In this document: positions 10,585 through 20,859 of the stretch, one piece after another
How the letters are laid out: every line of letters starts with the position of its first letter
Numbering within the stretch: position 1 is the stretch's first letter
Assembly (NCBI GenBank): GCA_030710605.1
Contig: CP092872.1
Coordinates: 12,177,120-12,241,119, forward strand
Reading direction: 5' to 3'
DNA: 64,000 nt
Source of the DNA: Cordylochernes scorpioides
Taxonomy: Eukaryota; Arthropoda; Arachnida; Pseudoscorpiones; Chernetidae
The notes under the pieces: model-generated
Databases searched by the model: none
What the model saw: only the letters and a program-made list of their open reading frames with translations
Told to the model about the DNA's origin: nothing
Program-made: the position numbers and the translations under genes

Positions 10585-10840
10585 TATATAGGTTTTTAAC
10601 TTTTAATTAGACAATTTCAATTTATATTTCGACACTTTTCATTTTAATTTAGACACTTTCATTTTAATTTTAGACATTTTTCATTTTAATTTAGACATTT
10701 TTCATTTTAATTTCAGACATTTTTCATTTTAATTTAGACACATGGGCTTTTCTATAAAAAGCCCATGTGTCTAAATTAAAATGAAAAATGTCTGAATATA
10801 AATTAAAATTGATAAATTAAAAGTTAAAACCTATATATGG
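10585..10840. repeat. Palindrome with embedded short tandem repeats
   Basis: Nearly perfect arms at about 10712-10751 and 10756-10795 meet at a GGGCTTTTCTATAAAAAGCCC centre. Outside them TTTAGACATTTTTCATTTTA is repeated several times and TAGGTTTTTAACTTTTAATT has its complement on the other side. It is probably a foldback element. It is missing from block B. Confidence 0.7.
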
Positions 10841-11121
10841 AATATTCTTATTGAAACCGTTTTAGTAACCTTTATATTTATTTTATTCAATAAAATCTGT
10901 TCACATTAAAAGTAAAATGATTTTGTTATCATATAAAATTGAATTCTTTAAGTGAAAACGGTTATGCACAAATATATATCTAATTTATCTTTTATCAACT
11001 AAATAAAATATCCATAATAAAATAAAAAGATCAACCGGTTTTGTATCATTATCACCTATTATACTTTTGGTACTTGCCTGATAGCCAAAAATACATTATT
11101 TTATTTTTTTAATGCATTTAA

Positions 11122-12434
11122 CCCTTAGTTACTCGCGCCATTTTACTGACGTTGTTACTCGCGCGGGTCTCGTAGACCCCAATATTCTACAATGGATAAA
11201 ATACTTTAAAAAATAAAAAATAGATATAATATTTGCTTGCAGCCAAAAGAATACAGTCTCTAGTTTAAAAATATATCAATTTATCATAAAAACCTACATT
11301 ATTAATTATTTTTATTTGATAAAATTGGTAATATGGCAAAAAATCTAAACTATCGATATATAAAAACAATTTACTTTAAAATATAAATGAAAATCTAAAT
11401 TATCCTTGTGCATACTTCTTGCAAAGTGTTGTTGAGTGTCCAGTATGAATGTGTTTAATGCATTTAGCACACATAATTTTGTATTTTCGGTCTTTGGAGC
11501 GATCACAATATTGGCAGCACTTCCGTTTCGCTGATATGACCCTGGCCGATTTTCTTCCTAAAGAAACAAGAACTTTATATCTGTCAATTAATTATAACAT
11601 TTTAAAACTTTACTTGTTGTAGCTTATCTGTAGAAATATGTGTAAAAATAATCTTTTTGATTTCTTTTGCCAGAAAACTTTTTTTTTTTTTTCGTTTTTG
11701 TAGGTTTGGGTCAATTATCCAAAATGCAATCTTTTCAATGAGCGATCTTCATTTTAATATTTTCAAATTTTTGTTTCTTTTTTTTATAACTTTTGTTGAA
11801 ACATTGATGAGATCGAAAAAGAGGCACAATAGCCATCTCCTTGTCCTCCTACTTTGGAATTTTACACAATTGATCAACTACATCAACACCTGATTCATTT
11901 CATTACATTTATTTTATCTCTGATTTAGAATTTACACCAGATTTTCAGAATTTATTTGTTTTGTGGAGACCATGATTGAAATTAAAATAACTGCTTTGGA
12001 CTTTTTGGTACATATGAAACAAGTGTACTCTCTATTTTCTTGAATCCAAAAATGGAAGAGTGAGCTGAACGTAGTTTTCGTAGCAAAAAATTGGGGGAAT
12101 TTCCGTTTTATTTTTATTTATTGTTCATAAAAAAACTAAGTCAAAGTCATAGATAAAATATATAAAGTGTTACCGAGCTATAAGGCAGCTTACCTATTTC
12201 ATCATACTTGAAAATTAAAGTTATGTTATTACTCGCGCGGTGTACAATGGACCCCAACTCCATTGTATTGTATATTATAGGGCAACAAAATTAAGTTAAT
12301 ATATGTTTACATATTCATTGTCATATAAAATTAAGCTATTAAAGTTTTGATCTCCAAATGTTTTATAGAATTCTAGATATTTAATGAAATAAGTCTGTCT
12401 GGGGTCTATCAGACCCCGCGCGAGTACTTAAGGG
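11122..12434 (-). mobile_element. piggyBac-like element remnant (block A)
   Basis: The ends are CCCTTAGTTACTCGCGC and GCGCGAGTACTTAAGGG, flanked by TTAA on the left and TTAG on the right. TTAA targets and CCCT-type ends mark piggyBac elements. Subterminal CTCGCGCGGG / AGACCCC motifs occur near both ends. Only the 3' part of a transposase gene is recognisable, on the minus strand. Confidence 0.75.
11400..11605 (-). pseudogene. piggyBac-like transposase, C-terminal cysteine-rich domain only
   Basis: Minus-strand translation ends at TAA (11400-11402) and reads SAKRKCCQYCDRSKDRKYK, then KIMCAKCIKHIHTGHS, then TTLCKKYAQG. The CX2C...CX2C...H...H...C pattern fits the terminal RING/PHD-like zinc module of piggyBac transposases, which recognises the element ends. 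The catalytic DDD core is not present upstream in any frame I read. A stop codon closes the frame on the 5' side at about 11605. A near-identical copy lies at 50470-50670. Confidence 0.65.
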
Positions 12435-12467
12435 TTAGAAATATAGGTATGGGTAATTAGAATAATT

Positions 12468-12686
12468 CTTATTGGCTTTTATAATACCAAGTTTACAACG
12501 AACCTTGGAAATTCTAAGGGTTTATTTTAATCAAAAATTGGAGTGGTTGAGGACTCTAGCTGTCATTGTGGCAACGAATCCCAGGACTCAAGACACCTAC
12601 TGCTGGAATGTCCACTCTTCTTTATCGCTAGACAACTGAGAGTAAATAATGTTGTAGATCTATATCAATTTGTCACTATCTTATAA
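12468..12686 (+). pseudogene. Non-LTR retrotransposon ORF2 C-terminal fragment (block A)
   Basis: The translated sequence contains SSCHCGNESQDSRHLLLECP, a CX1CX8HX4C zinc motif of the type found at the end of R1/Jockey-group LINE polyproteins, and stops at TAA (12684-12686). There is no RT core. The better-preserved sister copy is at 51580-51804. Both copies arrived by block duplication rather than by separate insertions. Confidence 0.65.
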
Positions 12687-12921
12687 ATCTATATATTTAT
12701 CTTTCTAGCCTGAAATGATCACAGGTTCCTAATATATAATATTATCAAATTATGTTTTTTTTTTATATATTCCTCTAGTTAAATTAAAGCAATTACTGAT
12801 CAAAAATATTTTTTTTATTATTATATTTTTAAGATTTTTACCACGACTGCATCACCAATACCATTTTTAATGAGAATAATTTTTAACGCCTTGCTAAATG
12901 TTTTAATTTTTGTTTGCTCCT

Positions 12922-12962
12922 GACGAGGACAAAAGCTTTTTGTCGGAACGTCGAGGTAATGA
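12922..12962 (+). ncRNA. Degenerate hammerhead-like motif (block A)
   Basis: CTGACGAGGACAAAAGC is followed by TTTTTGTCGGAACGTC. The sister at 52025-52060 has the intact GAAACGTC. The helix GACAAAA/TTTTGTC lies one base off the canonical core register and stem I is weak, so this looks like a fossil of a Penelope-type terminus. Confidence 0.45.
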
Positions 12963-13099
12963 AAAGATTTATACTGGCCGAAGTATCTTTTTTCAAGAAA
13001 TTAGTATTAAAAAGAACCAGCAAATAACTCCATAGCATAATACTCAAGATAATCAAAAATCAAGCAGAAAAAAATATATTTTTTTAAATAATATATATA

Positions 13100-13560
13100 A
13101 TAAATATATAGAATGCAATTCTTTTTCAGGTAATATATCTCTCAATTGAGGTTAGATCCCGGCAATCAGCGCCCCACAAGGGAAAAGACAAAAGAGTTCA
13201 TTATTTAAACAAGCTTGGAGTTTCTAATGACGTGCTTTCAGTGACTGGAAACTTTACTGAATTACTTAACTCTCTTTCTACACCTCTTTGTTTTTTGTTT
13301 ATCCCGTCTTACCGTGGTATAGGGATTGGAGATATTGAGAGTTTGATTTATTCTTGTAACCTTTTCACTACAATCCACGTTCCTTTTATTATCTTTAGAA
13401 TTAAACAGGCCATCTATATTCAGAAAATAAAAATATTCAAAAATAGTTTTCGTTTACTAATGTCGTGTTTTCTAACTATTGGTTACCTCAAATCTCAGAC
13501 ACGATAAAAGACATGCTTTCATTTTGACAAATTCAACTCTCTTTCCATCAGCACATAACA
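13100..13560. other. Duplicated sequence of unknown nature
   Basis: It matches 52220-52620. A short open stretch exists in both copies (from 13232, 91 codons), but its length and frame end differ between the copies and it resembles no family I know, so it is not called as a gene. Confidence 0.5.
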
Positions 13561-13959
13561 ACACCATATTGTTGCACTGGGCTGCGGTTTGGCAGATTCT
13601 TCAGTCTTGAGTCTCTCCTCAGACGTGTCTTGCATCTTTCCAGAGCGTGTTTCAACCATCCTACAAATTTATATGAGGGAATAATGAGATAAGTCTACTT
13701 TAAGTAGCCTCCAGAATAATTTATTTATTTTCTCACATCAAAGAGAGCAGTGAAGTCACACGTGTACCTAAATACAAATGATGATATTCTAAATAATCTG
13801 TTTTAAATAAATATCATAGAATATAAAAATAAATAAATTTATAATTTAAATTTCCAATATATTAAAAATAATATAAGAAATACGCCATTAATCATGATGT
13901 AACAATATATATAATTTTATATTTACATAATTTTTCTTTTTTTTTTTCTCATGCAATAT

Positions 13960-14300
13960 ATATGTTATGAATATTTTGTTGTTGTTGTTAGATAAAGGGT
14001 TGATAAGACAAAGGATCGATAAGATAAAGGGTTGAGGTGCAGTCGTGATAAAAAACAGATAATTATTTTCCATCAAGTAGCTTTTATTTTCAATTACTTG
14101 AGGAAATATTACACATTATTTATTTTCACATTATATAGAATTTATAAAGTTAATCCTATATTAGTGATTTAAAAGGATAGATATGTTAACTACGCATATT
14201 TACAACAAAACTGAAAGTCTTTCTAAAAACGATGATAACAAAAGTAAAATTATCAATGAATAAAATAAAATATCTATTTTTCAAAATATAGAAATATTTG
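13960..14300. repeat. Inverted duplicate of 53290-53600
   Basis: The GATAAAGGGTTGAGGTGCAG, GGATAGATATGTTAACTACG and AAACGATGATAACAAAAGT stretches recur as reverse complements at 53300-53590. No gene is present. Part of it also resembles the 1.16-kb satellite units (GAGGTGCAGTCGTG). Confidence 0.75.
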
Positions 14301-14454
14301 AATTTTTTGATTATATAATATATATACATAGTTACATATTTACTGCATTTTTTCTTTAAATAAAGAGAAAAAACTAAGAATATGGAATTACTACAACAAA
14401 GGAAACACTCTCTACTGTCTTTATTGATGAGCTTAGGATTCTCAACATTTATTA

Positions 14455-15065
14455 TTACATATAAAATAAAAGGATTTAAAAGCGCGAATGTTTCTTTTAT
14501 ACATAAAACGAACTTCTACTGTCCTTACTGCGATGAAAAATATATTGGGAGGGCTTGTTTCATCAGTGGTGAACCCTTCCAGCGGTTTCGCCAATTTAAT
14601 CCACCAGACCGCTTCTCAGAGCTCTAATACTGTATTTACTGTAATAATAAATTAACACAAAGCAATAACGCGCCATCATGCTTTGTGTTAATTTATTCCT
14701 AACTGGCCTTGTCTTTATAGTTTGCTGAAGAGCATTGCTCGATGCAAATATTTGAATATAATTCTACTGTCCTATAAGCTTATGTCCATAGTTTACTTGA
14801 AAACCATTTCTAAGATTCCATCCTTCAATGTAGCATATAAAAGCAGAATGATCCAATACAATATTAGAGCTCTGAGAAGCGGTCTGGTGGATTAAATTGG
14901 CGAAACCGCAGGGAGGGTTCACCACTGATGAGCCAAGCCCTCCCAATATATTTTTTCATCGCAGTAAGGACAGTAGAAGTTCGTTTTATGTATAAAAGAA
15001 ACATTCGCGCTTTTAAATCCTTTTATTTTATATGTATAGATGGCGCGTTATTGCTTTGTGTTAAT
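14455..15065. mobile_element. MITE with 27-bp terminal inverted repeats plus an inverted internal copy
   Basis: TTAACACAAAGCAATAACGC at about 14652 and its complement near 15045-15063 form a terminal repeat ending in CGCCATC. Bases 14455-14627 are an inverted copy of 14862-15037 (CCACCAGACCGCTTCTCAGA and its complement). Dispersed relatives occur at 35185-35565. Confidence 0.7.
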
Positions 15066-15239
15066 ATATATGTTATGATTATTTTTTTGTTTTGTTGTTG
15101 AAAAGAGGTGCAGTCGTGAAAAAGTAAAGATAATTATTTACCTTTCAAGTAGTTTTTATTTTGAATTACTTGAAGTAAAATTACACATAAAATTATTTAT
15201 CACAGCAATATAGAATTTATAGAATGAATTCTATAATCG

Positions 15240-15640
15240 TGATTTAAATTATTGTCTGAGTCCCGATATACATGCTGAAAGGTACAACTTTCTTATGTAT
15301 TGTCTTTGATTGTGGTTCACACTCGGTTATCTCGTATGTCTTCAATAAAGGTCACTGTAATATCTTTCAGAATTATTGTCTGAATCCCGATATACATGTT
15401 AAAAGTTACAACTTCCTTAAGTTTTGTCCATGATTGTATACACACTTGGTTATCTCGTATGTCTTCAATAAAGGTCAGTGTAATATCTTCCAGAGTTATT
15501 GTCTCAATCCCGATATACATGTTAAAAGTTACAACTTCCTTAAGTTTTGTCCATGATTGTATACACACTTGGTTATCTCGTATGTCTTCAATAAAGGTCA
15601 CTGTAATATCTTTCAGAATTATTGTCTGAATCCCGATATA
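15240..15640. repeat. 120-bp tandem repeat related to the 76-bp minisatellite
   Basis: GTATGTCTTCAATAAAGGTC recurs at about 15338, 15458 and 15578. Each unit combines the 76-bp sequence (TTCCTTAAGTTTTGTCCATG) with about 44 extra bases. Open frames on both strands here are periodic by-products of the repeat. Confidence 0.85.
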
Positions 15641-16943
15641 CAGGGTCCATTATGAAAGTAATGAGCATAATGTTATTGTGACGCGACGATAGATGGCAGC
15701 ACGGTAAAACCGTGGGAAATGTGGAGGAGGGATATGCCCTTTCAATCAATCCGGGGGTCAGTTGAGTTCGAGCAGTGTGAGGGGAGATACATGCCTCCGC
15801 TTGAAGTGTGTTTTCAACTTTTGTAACATAGCGCGATGGAGCGTTCGCTTGAACAACGATACGCCATAAAGTTTTGCGTGAGGCTTGGAAAAAATGCAAC
15901 CGAAACATTCCAGATGCTGCAAAAAGCCTTCAAGGACTATTTCATTTCAAGATCACAGTCTGGGAAGTGGCACAAGGCGTTCAAGGAAGCCGGGAGGAGG
16001 TCGCCGAAGAACCGCGTTAAGGACGCCCAACAACGGCCAGAACTGACGAGAACGTGGATCGTGTGCTCGAAGTTTTGCGTACCGACCGTCGTTTAAGCAT
16101 CCAGCAAATTGCTGACACATTACACATGTCCACATTTGTGATACATGGGATAGTGACCGAAGATCTGCAAATGCATAAGGTCTGTGCGAAGCTTGTGCCG
16201 AAAGTGTTGACGCAAGACCAGAAAGAACTTAGAGTTTTGCGCTGTTAAGAATTGTTGGATTTGATTCAAAATGAACCGGACTTTCTGAACTCTGTAGTAA
16301 CCGGAGACGAATCCTGGATGTTTGAATCGAAAAGGCAGAGCTGTGCATGGCACACAAAATCATCCCCACGCCCCAAGAAAGGGCGAATGAGCAAGTCGCG
16401 CATCAAAACGATGATCATTGTCTCTTTTGACATCCGAGGAATAGTCCATTGTGAGTTTGTGCCGCAGGGACAAACTGTAAACTCAGCCTTTTACCTGGAG
16501 GTGCTCAGGAGATTGAAACGCCCGATCGCACGCGTGAGGACTGACATTAAAGACACGGTCAAGCTCCACCATGACAATGGCACCAGCCACACAGCCTTCA
16601 TCATTACCAACTTCCTGGCCCGGAACAACACCTCGATGCTTCCTCACCCCCCTTACAGTCCCGACTTTGCTCCATGTGACTTCTTTTTGTTTCCGCGACT
16701 CAAGAGAGAGATGAAAGGAAAACATTTGGAAACCGTGGAAAACATCCAACACCATGTTACAACGTTCCTGAGAAGCATTCCTGTCGAGGAGTTTCAGGGT
16801 GCCTTTCAGGCGTGGCAAACGCGTCTCCGCAAGTGTATTGATGCAGGAGGAATGTATTTTGAAGAATATTGAACATTTGCACAAATTACGATCAATAAAT
16901 GTATTTTGCCAGTAAATGCTCATTACTTTCATAATGGACCCTG
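15641..16943 (+). mobile_element. mariner element, full length, damaged
   Basis: The length is 1303 bp, with perfect 28-bp terminal inverted repeats beginning CAGGGTCCATTATGAAAGTA and TA duplications at 15639-15640 and 16944-16945. The sister unit at about 18105-18112 has CCCGATATATATGCTGAAAG without the element and is the empty site. Confidence 0.95.
15836..16872 (+). pseudogene. mariner transposase (DD34D), one frameshift and one stop
   Basis: This cut-and-paste transposase begins MERSLEQRYAIKFCVRLGKN at 15836. The N-terminal HTH region is broken by a frameshift near 16030-16060. A TAA at 16246-16248 interrupts the frame again. The catalytic half is intact: TGDESW, HHDNGTSHTA and YSPDFAPCDFFLFP, with 34 residues between the last two aspartates. 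The total length equivalent is about 345 codons, normal for mariner. The end is at TGA after MYFEEY. It could be supplied with transposase in trans through its intact ends. Confidence 0.9.
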
Positions 16944-17096
16944 TATATGCTGAAAGTACAACTTTTGTCCATGAGTGTACTTACTCATCATCTCTAAATC
17001 CTTAGTAAATTTACCTTTCTATCAGAGACTTGGGCGATATTTTAAGAAATAAACCTCTCTCTCCACAACTCTATTTTTTAAATTAAACTTTTCAAA

Positions 17097-18258
17097 CTGT
17101 ATTTACTGTAATAATAAATTAACACAAAGCAATAACGCGCCATCATGCTTTGTGTTAATTTATTCCTAACTGGCCTTGTCTTTATAATTTGCTGAAGAGC
17201 ATTGCTCGAAGCAAATATTTGAATGTATTTCTACTGTCCTATAAGCTTATGTCCATAGTTTACTTGAAAACCATTTCTGAGATTCCATCCTTCAGTGTAG
17301 CATATAAAAGCAGAATGATCCAATACAGTATTAGAGCTCTGAGAAGCGGTCTGGTGGATTAAATTGGCGAAACCGCAGGGAGGGTTCACCACTGATGAGC
17401 CAAGCCCTCCCAATATATTTTTTCATCGCAGTAAGGACAGTAGAAGTTCGTTTTATGTATAAAAGAAACATTCGCGCTTTTAAATCCTTTTATTTTATAT
17501 GTATAGATGGCGCGTTATTGCTTTGTGTTAATATATATGTTATGATTATTTTTTTGTTTTGTTGTTGAAAAGAGGTGCAGTCGTGAAAAAGTAAAGATAA
17601 TTATTTACCTTTCAAGTAGTTTTTATTTTGAATTACTTGAAGTAAAATTACACATAAAATTATTTATCACAGCAATATAGAATTTATAGAATGAATTCTA
17701 TAATCGTGATTTAAATTATTGTCTGAGTCCCGATATACATGCTGAAAGGTACAACTTTCTTATGTATTGTCTTTGATTGTGGTTCACACTCGGTTATCTC
17801 GTATGTCTTCAATAAAGGTCACTGTAATATCTTTCAGAATTATTGTCTGAATCCCGATTTACATGGTAAAAGGTACAACTTCCTTAAGTTTTGTCCATGA
17901 TTGTATACACAATTGGTTATCTCGTATGTCTTCAATAAAGGTCAGTGTAATATCTTCCAGAGTTATTGTCTCAATCCCGATATACATGTTAAAAGTTACA
18001 ACTTCCTTAAGTTTTGTCCATGATTGTATACACACTTGGTTATCTCGTATGTCTTCAATAAAGGTCACTGTAATATCTTTCAGAATTATTGTCTGAATCC
18101 CGATATATATGCTGAAAGTACAACTTTTGTCCATGAGTGTACTTACTCATCATCTCTAAATCCTTAGTAAATTTACCTTTCTATCAGAGACTTGGGCGAT
18201 ATTTTAAGAAATAAACCTCTCTCTCCACAATTCTATTTTTTAAATTAAACTTTTCAAA
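17097..18258. repeat. Satellite-like unit 2, complete
   Basis: This unit of 1162 bp matches unit 1 without the mariner. It holds the hairpin (17111-17162), the MITE-like 27-bp inverted ends (about 17116 and 17509) and the 120-bp minisatellite (17700-18135). Confidence 0.85.
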
Positions 18259-19042
18259 CTGTATTTACTGTAATAATAAATTAACACAAAGCAATAACGC
18301 GCCATCATGCTTTGTGTTAATTTATTCCTAACTGGCCTTGTCTTTATAGTTTGCTGAAGAGCATTGCTCGAAGCAAATATTTGAATGTATTTCTACTGTC
18401 CTATAAGCTTATGTCCATAGTTTACTTGAAAACCATTTCTGAGATTCCATCCTTCAGTGTAGCATATAAAAGCAGAATGATCCAATACAGTATTAGAGCT
18501 CTGAGAAGCGGTCTGGTGGATTAAATTGGCGAAACCGCAGGGAGGGTTCAACACTGATGAGCCAAGCCCTCCCAATATATTTTTTCATCGCAGTAAGGAC
18601 AGTAGAAGTTCTTTTTATGTATAAAAGAAACATTCGCGCTTTTAAATCCTTTTATTTTATATATGTATAGATGGCGCGTTATTGCTTTGTGTTAATTTAT
18701 TCCCAATTACCTTGTCTTTATAGTTTGCTGAAGAGCATTGCTCGAAGCAAATATTTGAATATAATTCTACTGTCCTATAAGCTTATGTCCATAGTTTACT
18801 TGAAAACCATTTCTAAGATTCCACCCTTCAGTGTAGCATATAAAGGCAGAATGATCCAATACAATATTAGAGCTCTGAGAAGCGGTCTGGTGGATTAAAT
18901 TGGCGAAACCGCAGGGAGGGTTGACCACTGATGAGCCAAGCCCTCCCAATATATTTTTTCATCGCAGTAAGGACAGTAGAAGTTCGTTTTATGTATAAAA
19001 GAAACATTCGCGCTTTTAAATCCTTTTATTTTATAACATATA
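18259..19042. repeat. Satellite-like units 3 and 4, shortened, cut by Gypsy G2
   Basis: Unit 3 (18259 to about 18695) lacks the minisatellite part and passes at the inverted terminus straight into unit 4 (about 18696-19042). Unit 4 is interrupted by the TATA-flanked Gypsy insertion. Confidence 0.8.
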
Positions 19043-19899
19043 TGTCATAATTTGTATATAATTAAATGCAACCCCGACCCACTATGTATGTACCATGTAT
19101 GATTTTCAAAGATTTAATAAAAGAATAAGGTAACTGGAGGAAAGAAAGTAACAAAAGACATAGGAAATAGGCCTAAAGCTGGCACGACTATTCTGGGCAC
19201 CCCTGTGTCAATATTGCAGGGGCAGAGACCGGACGTCTCTAGTGACCGCAGAAGTTATATTAGTCGCGAATCACTCAATACTTCCTGACAAAGCAGGACG
19301 TATCTGGTATCCACAGAAGTTATATTAGTCAAGATGCACTCAATACTTCCTGACAAAGCAGGACGTATTTTGATAACGCGGAAGTAAATAAAATCGAAAT
19401 AGCAACCGACACTTCCTATCAGGCAGGCCATATCTTTCACCAAAGAGAACCGCGAGCCAATCAGAAGACAGCACCTTAAGTAGGTCAACCAATAGGAAAA
19501 GATCATGTGATCATCTCTCAACCAATCAGAGAGAAACTGAGTCTTGGTGTTAAATCGAAAAGCAAGACTGGTCAGTAGTGTTTTAGCTCTCATAGGAACA
19601 ACACCTAGAGTTGTGATTCCGCTTCCAACAAGGTAACATCTACTCTAGGGATCTCTCTCTCTCCGCTCATTTCATCTAAATCCAATCATCGCCATGTGAT
19701 CAACTAATTAATAAGTCAAATCGCTCAGCTCTTCTCAAGCTTTCTTCCCTCCAACCCAGTTGCCTTTTATTTTCAAACCCAATCACGTGTCCTGATTATT
19801 CCTAATTGTATGCTTAAACTTCCACTCAAACGACTGCGTTTCAACCAATCCTCACCATTCAAATCGAACAACAAGAAACCCCGCAACGATATTGTCACA
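19043..19899 (+). repeat. 5' LTR of Gypsy G2
   Basis: The length is 857 bp. It contains two copies of a 65-bp unit (starting about 19274 and 19339, CTCAATACTTCCTGACAAAG); the 3' LTR has one. TATATAA lies close to the left end and AATAAA at about 19117. The gag ATG (19810) is inside the LTR, so its last 90 bases are coding. Confidence 0.95.
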
Positions 19900-20859
19900 G
19901 AAATGTTAAGTCGACAGGATAAAGAGATGGAATTAAATCAGGATCCCATAGGCGTAAAGTCAGACGGTCCGACGGAAACCATGGAAAGAAGGCAAGAAGT
20001 AAGAGAGAGCGAACCGACAGGAGAAAGACAGGAGGTGACCGGCCGAGAGACAACTGCGCCCCTAGCGGACGCCATCAACCAGCTGTCAACGCTCCTGACC
20101 CGGGTAAAAATTTCTGATGGAGCGGAGTCGGCGATCCCACCTTTCGACGGCGCATACAGCGCGACACAGTTTTTCCAGACGTTCGACCGAAAAATGGAAG
20201 ACGCATCCATGGGAGAACAAGAAAAATTACTGCGCCTGCCAAGCTACCTGGTGCGACAACCCCTGGAACTCTTCAGGAAACTTCGACTGGCCGACCGGAG
20301 CTATTTCCAGGTGAGACAAACCCTCCTAGATCTCTACCCTGAATCAAGCGAAGCATCCTTTGCGAAATATTTCGCCATGAAACTTACTGGACAAGCCAAC
20401 CTAGAGACCTACTACCGGGAAAAAACCGCCATGGGATTGCAACTAGGACTTCCACAAGAGGTGATCCTCGAGACGCTGACAGAAGGACTGCCATTCAACG
20501 ACCAGCGCCTAGTCCGCGTAGTACCTCCCGAGAACCTAGGAGAATGGTTCCGACTGGTACAGCGGATCCACGGGCCCAGTGTACCGACAACGCGACCCAG
20601 AGAAGATCAACCACCCACAATGTCGGGTCCGTACCACAGCACACCCCGACGCCCAGGTGCATGGAATGCACCTCTTCCGCCGTCCAACTGCAAGTTCTGC
20701 GGCGCGAGACATTGGCACAGCGAATGCCGACGTCGACCAGTCCCGACGACCCACGAAAAAGTGCGGACGGTGCAAACAGTCCCAAAACAACCAACCACGA
20801 TTCCACAACAACCAAGTCAAGTCAGGGACATCCCAGCCGAGCAGCCCTTTCGAGACTGA
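19810..20859 (+). CDS. gag: Gypsy G2 Gag, 349 aa
   Basis: This is the structural polyprotein of the element's particle. The first 30 residues are encoded by the 5' LTR and are basic. Residues 30-95 are charged and low complexity. Residues 110-255 form a capsid-like helical region (FFQTFDRKMEDASMGEQEKL, YYREKTAMGLQLGLPQEVIL) of the Ty3/Gypsy type. A zinc knuckle CKFCGARHWHSEC lies at 294-306 with spacing CX2CX3HX4C. The frame is intact and ends at TGA (20857-20859). The pol frame lies in +1 and overlaps it by about 280 bp, so pol expression would need a frameshift or reinitiation. Upstream in-frame codons offer no better start than 19810. Confidence 0.85.
   Translation: MLKLPLKRLRFNQSSPFKSNNKKPRNDIVTEMLSRQDKEMELNQDPIGVKSDGPTETMERRQEVRESEPTGERQEVTGRETTAPLADAINQLSTLLTRVKISDGAESAIPPFDGAYSATQFFQTFDRKMEDASMGEQEKLLRLPSYLVRQPLELFRKLRLADRSYFQVRQTLLDLYPESSEASFAKYFAMKLTGQANLETYYREKTAMGLQLGLPQEVILETLTEGLPFNDQRLVRVVPPENLGEWFRLVQRIHGPSVPTTRPREDQPPTMSGPYHSTPRRPGAWNAPLPPSNCKFCGARHWHSECRRRPVPTTHEKVRTVQTVPKQPTTIPQQPSQVRDIPAEQPFRD

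Larger units (their letters stand above)
4618..13560. repeat. Duplicated block A (sister of block B at about 40790-52620)
   Basis: Long direct matches run in the same order as in block B: minisatellite and TGATATCCAAGTGTAAAC region (4760-5050 with 41060-41350), foldback element (5147 with 41447), 5480-6045 with 41790-42380, 6425-7590 with 44020-45235, 9934-10565 with 45236-45895, and 11369-13510 with 50441-52600. The matches are clearly imperfect by eye. Differences are mostly mobile insertions: Helitron plus Tc1 only in A; mariner, SINE and Penelope-like element only in B. Confidence 0.85.
14637..17096. repeat. Satellite-like unit 1, interrupted by a mariner
   Basis: Without the mariner (15641-16943) the unit is about 1.16 kb, and matches 17097-18258 nearly base for base. 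It contains a 19-bp perfect hairpin at 14648-14699 (TAACACAAAGCA ... TGCTTTGTGTTA) and three units of a 120-bp version of the minisatellite. Confidence 0.85.

Noticed and set aside
13232-13507. 91-codon open frame duplicated at 52334
   Set aside because: The two copies diverge by frame-changing indels and have different ends; no family similarity.
15317-15601. Repetitive open frames on both strands (TFIEDIRDNQVCIQSW units)
   Set aside because: They come from the 120-bp minisatellite, whose length is a multiple of three, so frames stay open without coding.
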